Assembly: GCF_036226665.1 (NCBI RefSeq)
Contig: NZ_CP109007.1
Span: 62,001-126,000, forward strand
Direction of reading: 5' to 3'
Source of the DNA: Streptomyces sp. NBC_00691
GTDB taxonomy: Bacteria > Actinomycetota > Actinomycetes > Streptomycetales > Streptomycetaceae
Length of the DNA stretch: 64,000 nt
The notes under the pieces: model-generated
Told to the model about the DNA's origin: nothing
What the model saw: only the letters and a program-made list of their open reading frames with translations
Databases searched by the model: none
Translations under genes and position numbers: made by a program
Shown: piece by piece, positions 26,956-35,813 of the stretch
Layout: each line of letters opens with the position of its first letter
Position numbering within the stretch: position 1 is the first letter of the stretch

Positions 26956-27365
26956 CGGTGTGCCTTCTCCTTGATCTCGGCCACGTCGGCCTTGACACTG
27001 TCGATGGTCTGCTGGGGAGCCGGGGTACCGGCCCGGGCGATCTGCTTCTTTCCTGCCAGGGCGGTCCCGGCCGCCACGACTCCCAGGGCCGCGGTGATGA
27101 TGAGAGCGGCCGCCCACACCGGCAGAACCAGCGCGAGAGCGGCGATGCAGGTTGCCGTCAGAGCCTGGAGTGCCAGAAGGCCGATGATTCCCGTGGCGCC
27201 GAAGAGGCCTCCGCCCTTCCCGTAGCGCCTGCCCTTCTCGGTCATCTCCGCCCGGGCCAGTTGCATCTCCTCGCGCACCAGCTCGGACATCTGCTGCGAG
27301 GCGCGTGAAACCAGGACGCCCACCGAGTCGTCGGCGGCGTGGGGCTGTCGCTCCACCGTGCTCAT
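26952..27365 (-). CDS. Phage-holin-like family protein (Act-Hol-X)
   Basis: 137 residues. The N-terminal amphipathic helix with VLVSRASQQMSELVREEMQL and two membrane hairpin segments (GIIGLLALQALTATCIAALA; LPVWAAALIITAALGVVAAG) define the actinobacterial holin-X family. Despite the name, these are chromosomal membrane proteins, not lysis holins. First gene of the three-gene overlapping operon with DUF3618 and DUF4235. Confidence 0.88.
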   Translation of the reverse strand: MSTVERQPHAADDSVGVLVSRASQQMSELVREEMQLARAEMTEKGRRYGKGGGLFGATGIIGLLALQALTATCIAALALVLPVWAAALIITAALGVVAAGTALAGKKQIARAGTPAPQQTIDSVKADVAEIKEKAHR

Positions 27366-27648
27366 GATGGGGACACCTTGCCTTTCGTCAGTCTGCTGTA
27401 ACGGGCGGCCCGTCCGTCAGATCTCCTGCTCAGCGCTGGTGGGGTCCTGGAGGGGCGTCGGCGCTTCGCTCGACCGAGTCGACGCCGTTCCGGGGCGGGC
27501 ATGTTGTCGTCACGGCGCGCCTGCCCCGAAATGACGCTGGCACCCGCGCGGCAACCTGCGTTGTACAGAAGGCGGGCCTTCGGCCCGCAGCCGCCACCGG
27601 AGTGGCCGGGCCGTGCTGATCTCGTGGCGAGCCGTCTGCAGGTATGGG

Positions 27649-28695
27649 TCAATGCTCCGTCCGGCGGTGGTCGTCGTCGCTCCACGCACGGGTGTCACGG
27701 GGCTCGACGTAGGGCTCCTCGTCCTCGGGCAGCCCGCCGGCGATCGCACGCTGTCGGACCATTTCAGCGTCGAATTCCAAACCGAGGAGGATCGCCAGAT
27801 TGGTGATCCACAACCACACGAGGAAGATGATCACGCCTGCAAGGGCGCCGTAGGTCTTGTTGTAGGAAGCGAAGTTCGCGACGTAGAACGCAAAGCCGAC
27901 CGAGGCGGCCATCCAGATCACCAGCGCGAGGAGGCTGCCCGGCGTCACCCACTCGAAGCCGCGGCCCTTCGCGTTCGGCGCGGCCCAGTAGAGAACCGCG
28001 ATCATGATTGTGACGAGGAGGACCAGCACCGGCCACTTCGCGATCGACCACACCGTCAGGGCGGTGTCCCCGAACCCCAGGGCAGTGCCGGCCTGCTGGG
28101 CGAGAGAGCCGGAGAAGACGACGATGAGCGCGCTGGCGCAGGCCATGACCATCAGCGTGACGGTGAGAGCAAGGCGCAGCGGGAGGACCTTCCACACAGG
28201 GCGGCCTTCAGGCATGTCATAGACGGCGTTCGATGCGCGGATGAACGCGGAGATGTAGCCGGACGCCGACCACACGGCGACGACGAGGCCGACGACCGCA
28301 AGGAGCGATCCGACGCCGGAATGGCCCTGGAGCTGCTGCACGGCGTCGGTGATCACGTCCCGCGCGGAGCCGGGCGCCAGTTTCTGCAGGTTGTCCAGCA
28401 CCTGCTTGGTGGCGGACTCCCCCGCGAGGCCCAGCAGGGACACCAGCACGAGCAGGGCGGGGAAGAGGGCGAGGACTCCGTAGTAGGTCAGTGCTGCGGC
28501 CCGGTCGGCGAGCTCGTCGTCCTTGAATTCCTTCACGGTGCCGCGCAGCACCGCCTTCCACGACCGCTTGGGCAGCTCGGTTGGCCGGTCGGGGGCCCGC
28601 TCCTCCACCTGCGGGTCCGGGCCCGCCGAGTTCTCGTGGCCGGTGTCGCCGTGCTCGTCGTTCCCGTCTGGTCCTGGCTTCGATGTGCGTGTCAT
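27649..28695 (-). CDS. YihY/virulence factor BrkB family membrane protein
   Basis: 348 residues. A 45-residue polar N-terminus leads to the YihY core (LADRAAALTYYGVLALFPALLV) with six membrane segments, ending ILLGLEFDAEMVRQ. The family's function is unsettled (possible transporters). The ATG at 28695 is chosen as the first start with a plausible purine-rich stretch upstream; the exact start is uncertain. It is probably its own transcription unit next to corA. Confidence 0.88.
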   Translation of the reverse strand: MTRTSKPGPDGNDEHGDTGHENSAGPDPQVEERAPDRPTELPKRSWKAVLRGTVKEFKDDELADRAAALTYYGVLALFPALLVLVSLLGLAGESATKQVLDNLQKLAPGSARDVITDAVQQLQGHSGVGSLLAVVGLVVAVWSASGYISAFIRASNAVYDMPEGRPVWKVLPLRLALTVTLMVMACASALIVVFSGSLAQQAGTALGFGDTALTVWSIAKWPVLVLLVTIMIAVLYWAAPNAKGRGFEWVTPGSLLALVIWMAASVGFAFYVANFASYNKTYGALAGVIIFLVWLWITNLAILLGLEFDAEMVRQRAIAGGLPEDEEPYVEPRDTRAWSDDDHRRTEH

Positions 28696-28842
28696 CCCCT
28701 GCGGCTTTCCACCGCGGCGCCAGTCATGTCCGCGAGAGCGCACGGGAAGCCGGGCCTCCTCGGCGGGGCGCCCGGACTTCCCGCGTCTCGGTGGGGCCGG
28801 CCTCCCCGTCTACCGGCGGCGCGACACCAGGACAGGGAGCCG

Positions 28843-28863
28843 CCGGGGCCGGGGTGGCCCCGG
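28843..28863 (-). terminator. Hairpin downstream of corA
   Basis: CCGGGGCC and GGCCCCGG form a perfect 8-bp stem with a 5-base loop, 12 bases past the corA stop. Confidence 0.55.
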
Positions 28864-28875
28864 TACGGGAGGCTT

Positions 28876-29874
28876 CTACAGCCAGCCGTTGCGGCGGAAG
28901 GCACGGTAGAGGGCGCCTGCCGCGAGGGCCATGAGAACGACGGCCAGCGGGTAGCCGTAGGTCCAGCCGAGTTCCGGCATGTGTTCGAAGTTCATGCCGT
29001 ACACGCCGGCGACCATCGTGGGGATCGCGAAGATCGCCGCCCACGCGGAGATGCGCCGCATGTCGTCGTTCTGCCAGGTGCCCACGCGGGCCTGCTGCGC
29101 GCCGAGGACGGAGTCCAGCAGTTCATCCAAGGTCCGCACCTCGATGTCCGCACGGTGCAGGTGATCGGCGACGTCACGGATGTACGGGGCGATCTTCGAA
29201 TGACGGTCCTTCTCGCCCGGGTCGCCGGACAGGATGCCTTGGACCACCGGTACGAGTGGCTGCACGGCATCACGGAATTCGCGGACCTCGCGCTTGAGGG
29301 AGTAGATGTTCTCGGTGTGGTCGACGCGGGTAGTGGAGAACACCTCGTCCTCGAGCCGGTTGAGCGTGGCCCGCACTCTTCGGGCGGCGTCGTTGTACGC
29401 ATCGACGACGACATCCAGCACGGCGTGCAGCACAGCCTTGGGGCCATGGCTCAGCATGCCCGGATCTGTGTCCAACCGGCGAGCCGCCTCGGTGCAGGGA
29501 TCGATCGTCCCGTGGGTCACGGTGAGTACGCTGCGAGGCCCAACGAAGATCATGATGTCGCCGGTCTCCACCGCCGATTCCTCTTCCACGTACCGAAGGG
29601 TCTTCAGCGCAACGGCCAGGATGTCGCCGAAGCGCTCGCGCTTCGGACGCTGTCGCCCGTGGAGCGCGTCCTCGACAGCCAGGGGGTGAAGGCCCAGTTC
29701 CTCGGCCAGCTCCACCAGTTCGCTTTCCGAGGGATCTGCCAGCCGGACCCAGGCGAACTCACTGTCGTCCAAGCCCGTCAGCCGCTTGAGGATGCGCTGG
29801 CATGCGTCGTCCGGCAGCTCGCGCTCCACGTGCTTCGACCAGCCAGAGACCTGGTCGTATATGACACATTCCAT
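28876..29874 (-). CDS. corA: CorA-type magnesium/cobalt transporter
   Basis: 332 residues. A long cytoplasmic domain (LPDDACQRILKRLTGLDDSE, VEDALHGRQRPKRERFGD) ends in two membrane helices. The first carries the signature GMN (VYGMNFEHMPEL), the selectivity loop of CorA channels that admit Mg2+ or Co2+ as pentamers. The ATG at 29874 gives a normal-length protein; the reading frame is open further upstream but without homology. A second, broken corA is at 38216-39038 and is highly similar from VDHTE onward. Confidence 0.93.
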   Translation of the reverse strand: MECVIYDQVSGWSKHVERELPDDACQRILKRLTGLDDSEFAWVRLADPSESELVELAEELGLHPLAVEDALHGRQRPKRERFGDILAVALKTLRYVEEESAVETGDIMIFVGPRSVLTVTHGTIDPCTEAARRLDTDPGMLSHGPKAVLHAVLDVVVDAYNDAARRVRATLNRLEDEVFSTTRVDHTENIYSLKREVREFRDAVQPLVPVVQGILSGDPGEKDRHSKIAPYIRDVADHLHRADIEVRTLDELLDSVLGAQQARVGTWQNDDMRRISAWAAIFAIPTMVAGVYGMNFEHMPELGWTYGYPLAVVLMALAAGALYRAFRRNGWL

Positions 29875-30001
29875 CACCCTCGCATACCTCACCAGCCCCG
29901 TTTCATGCGCCCGCAGCCGGCTCTCGCCCGCGTCCGCCGTGTGGCGTGAGACAACGGAGCCAGCTCGTGTAGGCGTGTAGACGTGAGTAAGGAGCGCTCC
30001 C

Positions 30002-30260
30002 ATGAACGCATGGAGTGAACGGGTGCCCGAGTTCGGAGTGCGGGAGCTGATCGGGTGGCGGGTGCACGTCAGCGAGGCGGGCGGCGCGCTGATCATCTTC
30101 GTGGGCGCCGTCTAGGCCTTCGTCCGCTTCGCCACGACCGGCCTGCGCAGGCGCTCCCTCATCGCCGAGTCCAACGAGATCCGCCTCAGCCTGGGCCGCT
30201 TCCTCGTCCTGGGGCTGGAATTCCAGCTGGCGGGCGACGCCCTGCGAACGGCACCCCCCG
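30002..30260 (+). pseudogene. DUF1622 membrane protein, nonsense codon and lost C-terminus
   Basis: MNAWSERVPEFGVRELIGWR, then VSEAGGALIIFVGAV, followed by TAG at 30113. In the same frame it continues AFVRFATTGLRRRS, IRLSLGRFLVLGLEFQLAGD and LRTA, which is the DUF1622 pattern. Homology stops after that; the last third of the family is missing. One substitution makes the stop and a deletion removes the end. Confidence 0.75.
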
Positions 30261-30415
30261 TTGGGAGTGCGCCCCGACGCGTATCGCTCGGCGGTCTGGG
30301 AACACGAGCGGTCATGCACGGACCACATGCGCGTCCCGCGAACAATCCGTTCGACCCAGCGCCCACAGTGCAGGTGTCTCCATCTGGCCGAACCAGCGCC
30401 ACACACTCGCGGTGA

Positions 30416-30817
30416 AGCCGGATCAGCGGCCGGCTTCGCCGCCGCATCCTGGCGTACCGGGCAATCGGATTCCTGTCCGCGCACATCCCGGACCCCGCGG
30501 GATCGGGCGAGGAATGCCTGCTCCTCGTCCACATCCGCCAGGTCGTCGGCCAGGTCCGCTACAGGATCTGCCCTGACTGCGCCCGGGGTGTCATCACCGC
30601 GGTCATCATCGACGAACGGTTCCACAGCGCCGGCCTGGGAACGCGGGCGCTTTCGCACCTGCGTTCCCGCCACCCGACGACTGCCTGGCACAGCCCTGCG
30701 ACCCGGCGCATCGGACGGGACCTCCTGCGTCGCATGGGTATTCCCGCAATCACCTCTGGCACGTCTTGCAGCCATGCGCGCCCGCCACTGCCTGGCCCGG
30801 TGCCGACCCCTTCCTGA
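30416..30817 (+). pseudogene. GNAT-like acetyltransferase fragment
   Basis: An open frame without a start codon reads RRRILAYRAIGFLSAHIPDP, ECLLLVHIRQVVGQVRYRIC, PDCARGVI, then FHSAGLGTRALSHLRSRHPT. The AGLG segment in a basic helix resembles GNAT motif A (Q/RxxGxG/A), which binds acetyl-CoA. The N-terminus is cut by a TGA at 30413. The C-terminal third also looks shifted. Confidence 0.5.
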
Positions 30818-31261
30818 CCAACGACCCGTCACCTGTACGAAACTGCGCCTTGTGCGAAGCGGCTGGGTGACACCTCGGCGCCCTGCCCGGTGCCTCGGGC
30901 ACAGAAGTGGTCAGCGGCGTCCGGGCCATGGCCCCACACACCGCAGTGATCGTCCTGCCCTGGCCTTCGACGGACTGCTGCACGCCGTGTCGGCGACGCC
31001 GTCGGAGACGGTCCCGACGCCGTGGTCCTCGGCGTCTGTCTGCACATCACCCGGCGCACTCGTCCAGACCCGCCACCACAGCACCGATCTTTGCACCTCA
31101 CGGATCGTCTGGTGGTCGCGTAGCTCGGCCCAACCCCGCCCCGGCCACCTGCGCTCTCCCCACCCCGCCCAGAAGGCCCCTTCTCAGGTCTACGGGTTCG
31201 CTGCACGCCCTCCCCGGGCGGCCTCAGGGGCCCCGTGGTTGCCCCTGAGGCAATGTCGCCG
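30818..31261. other. Region without a recognised gene
   Basis: About 440 bases between the GNAT fragment and the end of the convergent iron-redox pseudogene. Open frames here follow GC bias only. No repeat or promoter-like element stands out. Confidence 0.35.
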
Positions 31262-32223
31262 CTAGTTCTCGTGCAGGCGCATGCGCAGTGCGCTGCGTTC
31301 GTGGTTCCAGGCTTCGCGGATGTGGCTTGCGAGACGGTCTTCGAGGAGGGCGGTCGCCGCACAGCCGAACGCGATGTCCGCTTCGAGCCCAAGTTCGTCG
31401 GCGAGGAGGCCGTCGATCACTTCGGGGCGGACGACCTGCTCGTGGACTGCGTCGGCCTCGACGTGTTCGGCCTAGAAGTGCTCGGCGGCCGGCCCCGCGC
31501 CGCAGCGCCGCATGGCCTTGGCCAGGCGACGGGAGCCGGGCGATGAGGTGACCTCGACGCACGCGAAGTGACCGACGAGCGCTCCGCGCATGGCCCGGTG
31601 CAGGCCGAAGAGCGACATCAGGTTCACGCTCGCGAGAAGGGGTGCCGGCGCCTGATCCAAGTAGCGGCCGTACCTGGGGTCCAGCCCGAGGTCGGTCATG
31701 AGATCGGCGAAGAGCTGTGCATGGATGCGGTCGGCGCGGCCGGCGCCGAACTCGTCGTATTCGATGGCGACCATGGCAGCTTTGGCTCGCCCGGTAAGCC
31801 GGGGGATGACCCAGGCGTGCGGGTCGGCTTCCTTGAGGTGGTAGAGGGAGCGCAGGGCCGCGTACTCGCGCAACTGCCAGAGTTCTCCCTCGGTTGCGAG
31901 GTGGTGGCTCAGGCTGCCGGAGAGTCGATGGGCTCGACGAGGAGCGGGGCGAAGGCGTCCTCGACCGTTCGCGGTGCATCAGACAGCTCGGTGCGCAGGG
32001 CGTCCAGGAAGCGCGCTTCCAATGCCTGGCGCAGTCGCAGCAGGTCCGGGTCCCACTCGCGTGCGTCGTCCACACCGTCGAAGCCTCGGTAGTGGAGCTC
32101 GTAGAGGAGGTAAAGGGAGAGCTGGAGGTCCTCGCCCCACGGGTCGGCCTCCAGTACCGCCCCGGGGGCGCACTGCGGCGGGCTCCCGGCGCGCAGAGCG
32201 TCCGACACTGCGCAGGACAACAC
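31262..32223 (-). pseudogene. Iron-containing redox enzyme (heme-oxygenase-like fold), frameshift plus nonsense
   Basis: The GTG at 32223 with GGAGG upstream starts LSCAVSDALRAGSPPQ and reads well to about 31920 (DPWGEDLQLSLYLLYELHYR). A one-base shift near TCTCCGGCAG moves the frame to HHLATEGELWQLREYAALRS and on through EYDEFGAGRADRIHAQLFAD and LVGHFACVEVTSSPGSRRL. At 31472-31474 a TAG follows EHF; beyond it the same frame continues AEHVEADAVHEQVVRPEV and IAFGCAATALLEDRL to the real stop at 31262. The His/Glu ligands of the di-iron heme-oxygenase-like fold are recognisable. Last gene of a methyltransferase-CDGSH-redox operon, with a second relic at 16887-17230. Confidence 0.78.
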
Positions 32224-32306
32224 GCCCCGCCCTCCTACCAGATGGGGCCCGGGACAGCAACGGTGACCGGGGCCAGGCTGGGAGGCGGCATCACGGGTTC
32301 CTGTCG

Positions 32307-32507
32307 TCAGGCGGCGGAGCGGTTCGCTCGCCGGGGGCGGTGGCTGGTGTCGCACCAGGGGTACGTACGGCTGCGCCGGCAGGTGCAGATGGCAACAGTG
32401 AAGCGGTCTGAGCGGGCGATCGTCCCGTCGTCCCGGACGATTTCGACGGGGCCTTAGATGAGGACGGGCCCCTGCGGGTCCACGGACACGCGGCGGACGG
32501 GCTTCAC
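32307..32507 (-). pseudogene. CDGSH-type iron-sulfur protein with a nonsense codon
   Basis: The GTG at 32507 opens MKPVRRVSVDPQGPVLI and is followed by TAA (32456-32454). The same frame then reads GPVEIVRDDGTIARSDRF and the iron-sulfur motif CTCRRSRTYPWCDTSH, which has the three Cys and one His of the CDGSH fold. A GAA to TAA change explains the stop, since relatives have Glu here. The rest is undamaged and no alternative start lies between the stop and the motif. It sits between the methyltransferase and the iron-redox enzyme. Confidence 0.75.
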
Positions 32508-32532
32508 ACCGTCGGCCGGGCAAGGGCCGGGG

Positions 32533-33219
32533 TCAGCGGTTCTGGGCACGAATGACCACCAGCTCTTCCCTATCCTGGGCCTCGCTCGCCAGGCCCTGCC
32601 GCTCCAGCCAGATCCGCCGCGAGCGCAGGACCGGGCCCCAGGGTACGGATGCCTTCGCTGTGACCTGGGCGGACAGCCCTGCCCCGGCCAGCCGGTCCAC
32701 GGTCTCCTCGGCCCCGCACATGCCGGAGTGCACCATCAGCAGCGCGCCGCCGGGGCGCAGCAGAGCGGAAGCGGTCGCGCAGATCCGGTCGATCACGAGG
32801 CGTCCGTCCGGCCCAGCGTCCCAAGCTCGCTGCGGCCCCCGTGTGGGCAATGCCAAGCCCGGAGCAGGAACGTATGGCGGGTTCGCCATGATCAGGTCGA
32901 ATCGTCGGCCGACGGTACGGGCCTTGAAATCGCCGTGCAGGACGCGCACCGGAAGCCTCTGGATCAGGGCGTTCATACGCGCTGTTGCGACGGCCGGCCA
33001 GGAGACGTCGACCGCCGTGACCGCGGCACCTCTGCGAGCGGCATGCAGAGCGAGCGCGCCGGTCCCGGTGCCGATCTCCAGGACGCTGGTGCGGAGCCCC
33101 AGCTCCTCGTGGGCGAGGGCCTCGGCGCGCAGGTGGGTGTCCGCCTGCGGCCGGTAGACACTCGGCAGGGCGACCAGGCCGCCGGTCAGAGTCCCCAGGG
33201 CGAGAGCCGTACTGGACAT
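32533..33219 (-). CDS. HemK2/PrmC-like class I SAM methyltransferase
   Basis: 228 residues. Motif I is VLEIGTGTGALAL near residue 45 and motif IV is the NPPY signature (LIMANPPYVPAPG), typical of enzymes that methylate glutamine or similar side-chain or base amides. The ATG at 33219 has GGAGG six bases upstream. The gene is intact although the two genes after it in the operon are broken. In other actinobacteria this trio occurs together, suggesting a shared function, perhaps with the iron-sulfur protein as target. Confidence 0.85.
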   Translation of the reverse strand: MSSTALALGTLTGGLVALPSVYRPQADTHLRAEALAHEELGLRTSVLEIGTGTGALALHAARRGAAVTAVDVSWPAVATARMNALIQRLPVRVLHGDFKARTVGRRFDLIMANPPYVPAPGLALPTRGPQRAWDAGPDGRLVIDRICATASALLRPGGALLMVHSGMCGAEETVDRLAGAGLSAQVTAKASVPWGPVLRSRRIWLERQGLASEAQDREELVVIRAQNR

Positions 33220-33436
33220 CGCGTTCCTCCGGGGATCGTGGCGCCTGTAAGGCCGCTTCCTGGACGTCATACGGCTGCCCATGGTCGGTGACCTCATGCA
33301 ACGTTTCGGCGGTCTTCGCAGTATCGGAGGGAAACGGAGAGGAGATCACCGAGCGAAGGAGTAAGGGCTGGCGGGAACGGGCTCACCGCAGCGGCCACGG
33401 TGAGCCCGTCCTCGCCGTTTCCCGCCCCAGGTCCTT

Positions 33437-35382
33437 TCAGACTGCGGGCGGGAACCTGTCCCAGGCCCGGTGCTCGGCCAGGGCTGCGGTGACGGCCGCT
33501 ACGACGGCCGTACCGTCCTCCCCCAGCGCGACACCCGGGTCGTCGGCTGTGATGCCGGCGGTCTCGAGGAGCTGGTCGGCGCCGTTCCAGCCGCCGATGG
33601 CCTTGCCGTGCCGGTACGCCTCGGTGACGAGCAGGAGCACGCGCGGGTCGATGGCTTGCGGGGGCCGGGCAGCGCCGGCCTTGGCGTCGCGGGCGCCGTA
33701 CGCGTCCGCTCCGGCTTGGGGCACACCGGCGAGCAGGACGGCGTCGAATTCGGTGGAGCGGGCCGTGGCGTAAGTCCGCTGAACCCCGATCGGATCGCCG
33801 GGACCGAGGGTGCCGCCGGTCGGGGCGATGACGAGGGGAACCATGCCGACGTCGAGGACGGCTTGCCGGACGGTCCGTACGCCGTCCAGGTCGGCCTCCG
33901 GGTCGGCGATGATGCCGATGACGCGGCCATCAGTCGGCCAGGTACCGCCAATCTGGGAGAGGGCCGGGCTGGGATCGGATTCGGCGAGCGGCTCGGTGGC
34001 CGCCGGGGCCGGCAGTCCGAGGCCCGCGGCGACCTGTTCGCACAGCTGCGGGTCGATGTTCGCCAGGACCTGGAGGGTGCGCTCCTTGACCGCCTGCTCA
34101 TAGCACTTGCTCAGTTCGAAGGTGTACGCGGCGATGATGTGCTCGCGTTCGGGCGGGGTCATGCTGAGCCAGAACAGCCGCGGCTGGGTGAAGTGGTCCG
34201 AGAACGAGGCGGGCGCCTCACGGACCTTGCTCGCCGCCGGAACCTTCACCGGTGTTTCGATGAAGGCTCCCGTGTCGGCTCCGGCGAAGAAGGGGCACCC
34301 GCCGTCGAGGCTGTTGGGGTGGTAGGGGGCGACCCCGGTGTGGACGGCACTCTGGTGCGTGCCGTCGCGGAGCATGTCGTTGACGGGGGCGTGCGGTCGG
34401 TTGATCGGGATCTGACCGAAGTTGGGGCCACCGAGGCGGCTGATCTGTGTGTCGAGGTACGAGAAGAGGCGGCCGGCGAGCAGCGGGTCGTCGGTGACGT
34501 CGATGCCGGGAACCAAGTGTCCCGGGTGGAAGGCGACTTGCTCGGTCTCGGCGAAGTAGTTCTTGGTATTCGCGTCAGGCGGAACGTATGGACGCCGAAG
34601 CCCTCCATCATCCGGAAGGACCTCGGGATCCCGCGGTCGGACATGTTCCACAGGGTGTGATGCGTGGCTTCGGTGTGGAGCGAGACGAAGTCCCAGAACG
34701 TGTCGTGCGCGCTCTGCGCCTGCGGGATCTCCCGGTCGGGGTGCGGCTTGCCGGCGTGGATGATGTCGGGGAACTTGACGGCGTCCTGGATGAAGAAGAC
34801 CGGGATGTTGTTGCCGACCAGGTCGAAGGTGCCTTCCTCGGTGTAGAACTTCGTCGCGAACCCGCGGGTGTCACGCACCGTGTCCGCCGAGCCGCGCGAG
34901 CCGAGGACGGTGGAGAACCTGACGAACACGGGTGTCTCCACGTCCTTCGCGAGGAAGGCGGCACGCGTCACCTCGCCTGCGGTTCCATAGCCCTGGAAGA
35001 CCCCGTGCGCGGCGGCTCCGCGCGCGTGCACCACTCGTTCCGGGATTCGCTCGTGGTCGAAATGCGTGATCTTCTCGCGCAGATGGTGGTCCTGGAGAAG
35101 CACCGGCCCTCGTGGTCCAGCCTTCAGCGAGTGATCGGTGTTGTGGAGCCGTGCCCCTTGGGCGGTGGTGAGGTGGGCACCGCTCTGCGCCACGCGTGCC
35201 TGCTCCGAACCGGTGGCCTGCCCAGTGGGGCTCACGGTCTCCGGCCCTTCCTGGTCCGCTTTGGGCGGGAGAGGCTCCGCGGGCTGCGTCAACTCGACCA
35301 CGCCTGGGGACACCGGCCCAGGCTTGCCCGGCACGCCGTCCTCGTCCGGCTCCGAGGCGGCAGGGCTGTACTTCGTTGTCAT
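33437..35382 (-). pseudogene. katE: Large-subunit catalase (KatE/HPII type) with a deletion and frameshift
   Basis: The ATG at 35382 starts a polar extension, then the catalase core with distal His region ([20 protein letters not shown]), [20 protein letters not shown] and [15 protein letters not shown]. After [11 protein letters not shown] the sequence jumps into another frame at [20 protein letters not shown]. Compared with the family, about 90 residues are missing there. The proximal heme side ([15 protein letters not shown]) and the C-terminal flavodoxin/GATase-like domain (GRVIGIIADPEADLDGV) remain. Missing structure and frame change mean no active enzyme. Both remaining parts are otherwise well kept, so the deletion is probably recent. 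Confidence 0.83.
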
Positions 35383-35597
35383 CGTCTGTCTCCAAAAAGT
35401 GGGCTGTTGAACTTGAGCCATGACCGGGATGCACCCGCTCCCAAACAGCGGCCAGCTTCTGCTCACCCACCTCAGCGGCGTTCCGGGCATCTGCCTCGAC
35501 AGCAGAACGGTGGTGCGTGCCCACCGGCCTCCTATCGACCCGCGCGCCGTAAGGAGCCCGGTGGCGCACCACCGCGGGGCGGCTGAGAGCCGTCGGA

Positions 35598-35697
35598 TCA
35601 GGGCGGGAAGAGGACCACGAAGACGCCGTCCTGATGCTTCTGGAACATCTCGTACGCGTCCGACGCCTCTTTCAGGGACGATCAGTGCATGACCAAT
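35598..35697 (-). pseudogene. Zinc-dependent alcohol dehydrogenase, C-terminal scrap
   Basis: The minus strand reads [20 protein letters not shown] and VVLFPP before a stop, the C-terminal helix of medium-chain Zn alcohol dehydrogenases. A stop interrupts it just upstream. No catalytic part is present. Confidence 0.5.
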
Positions 35698-35813
35698 TCC
35701 TCGGCGTCAGAGGGTCACCGTCGGTGAGCTAGGGACGCTTCCCATGGGTCGGGACGAAGGAGAGCGAGCGACGCCGACCGAGAAGTGCGACACCCCTACC
35801 GCGTCCGCGCCAG

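Noticed and set aside
26952..27365. Prophage lysis holin
   Set aside because: The family named holin-X in actinobacteria is chromosomal and sits here in a DUF3618-DUF4235 operon; no endolysin or phage structural gene is present.
27613..29949. A 778-codon open frame on the plus strand
   Set aside because: It is antisense to the BrkB and CorA genes, both with clear family motifs, and has no motif of its own. GC bias keeps the opposite frame open.
30112..30534. A 140-codon minus-strand frame
   Set aside because: It is antisense to the DUF1622 and GNAT relics and has no motif.
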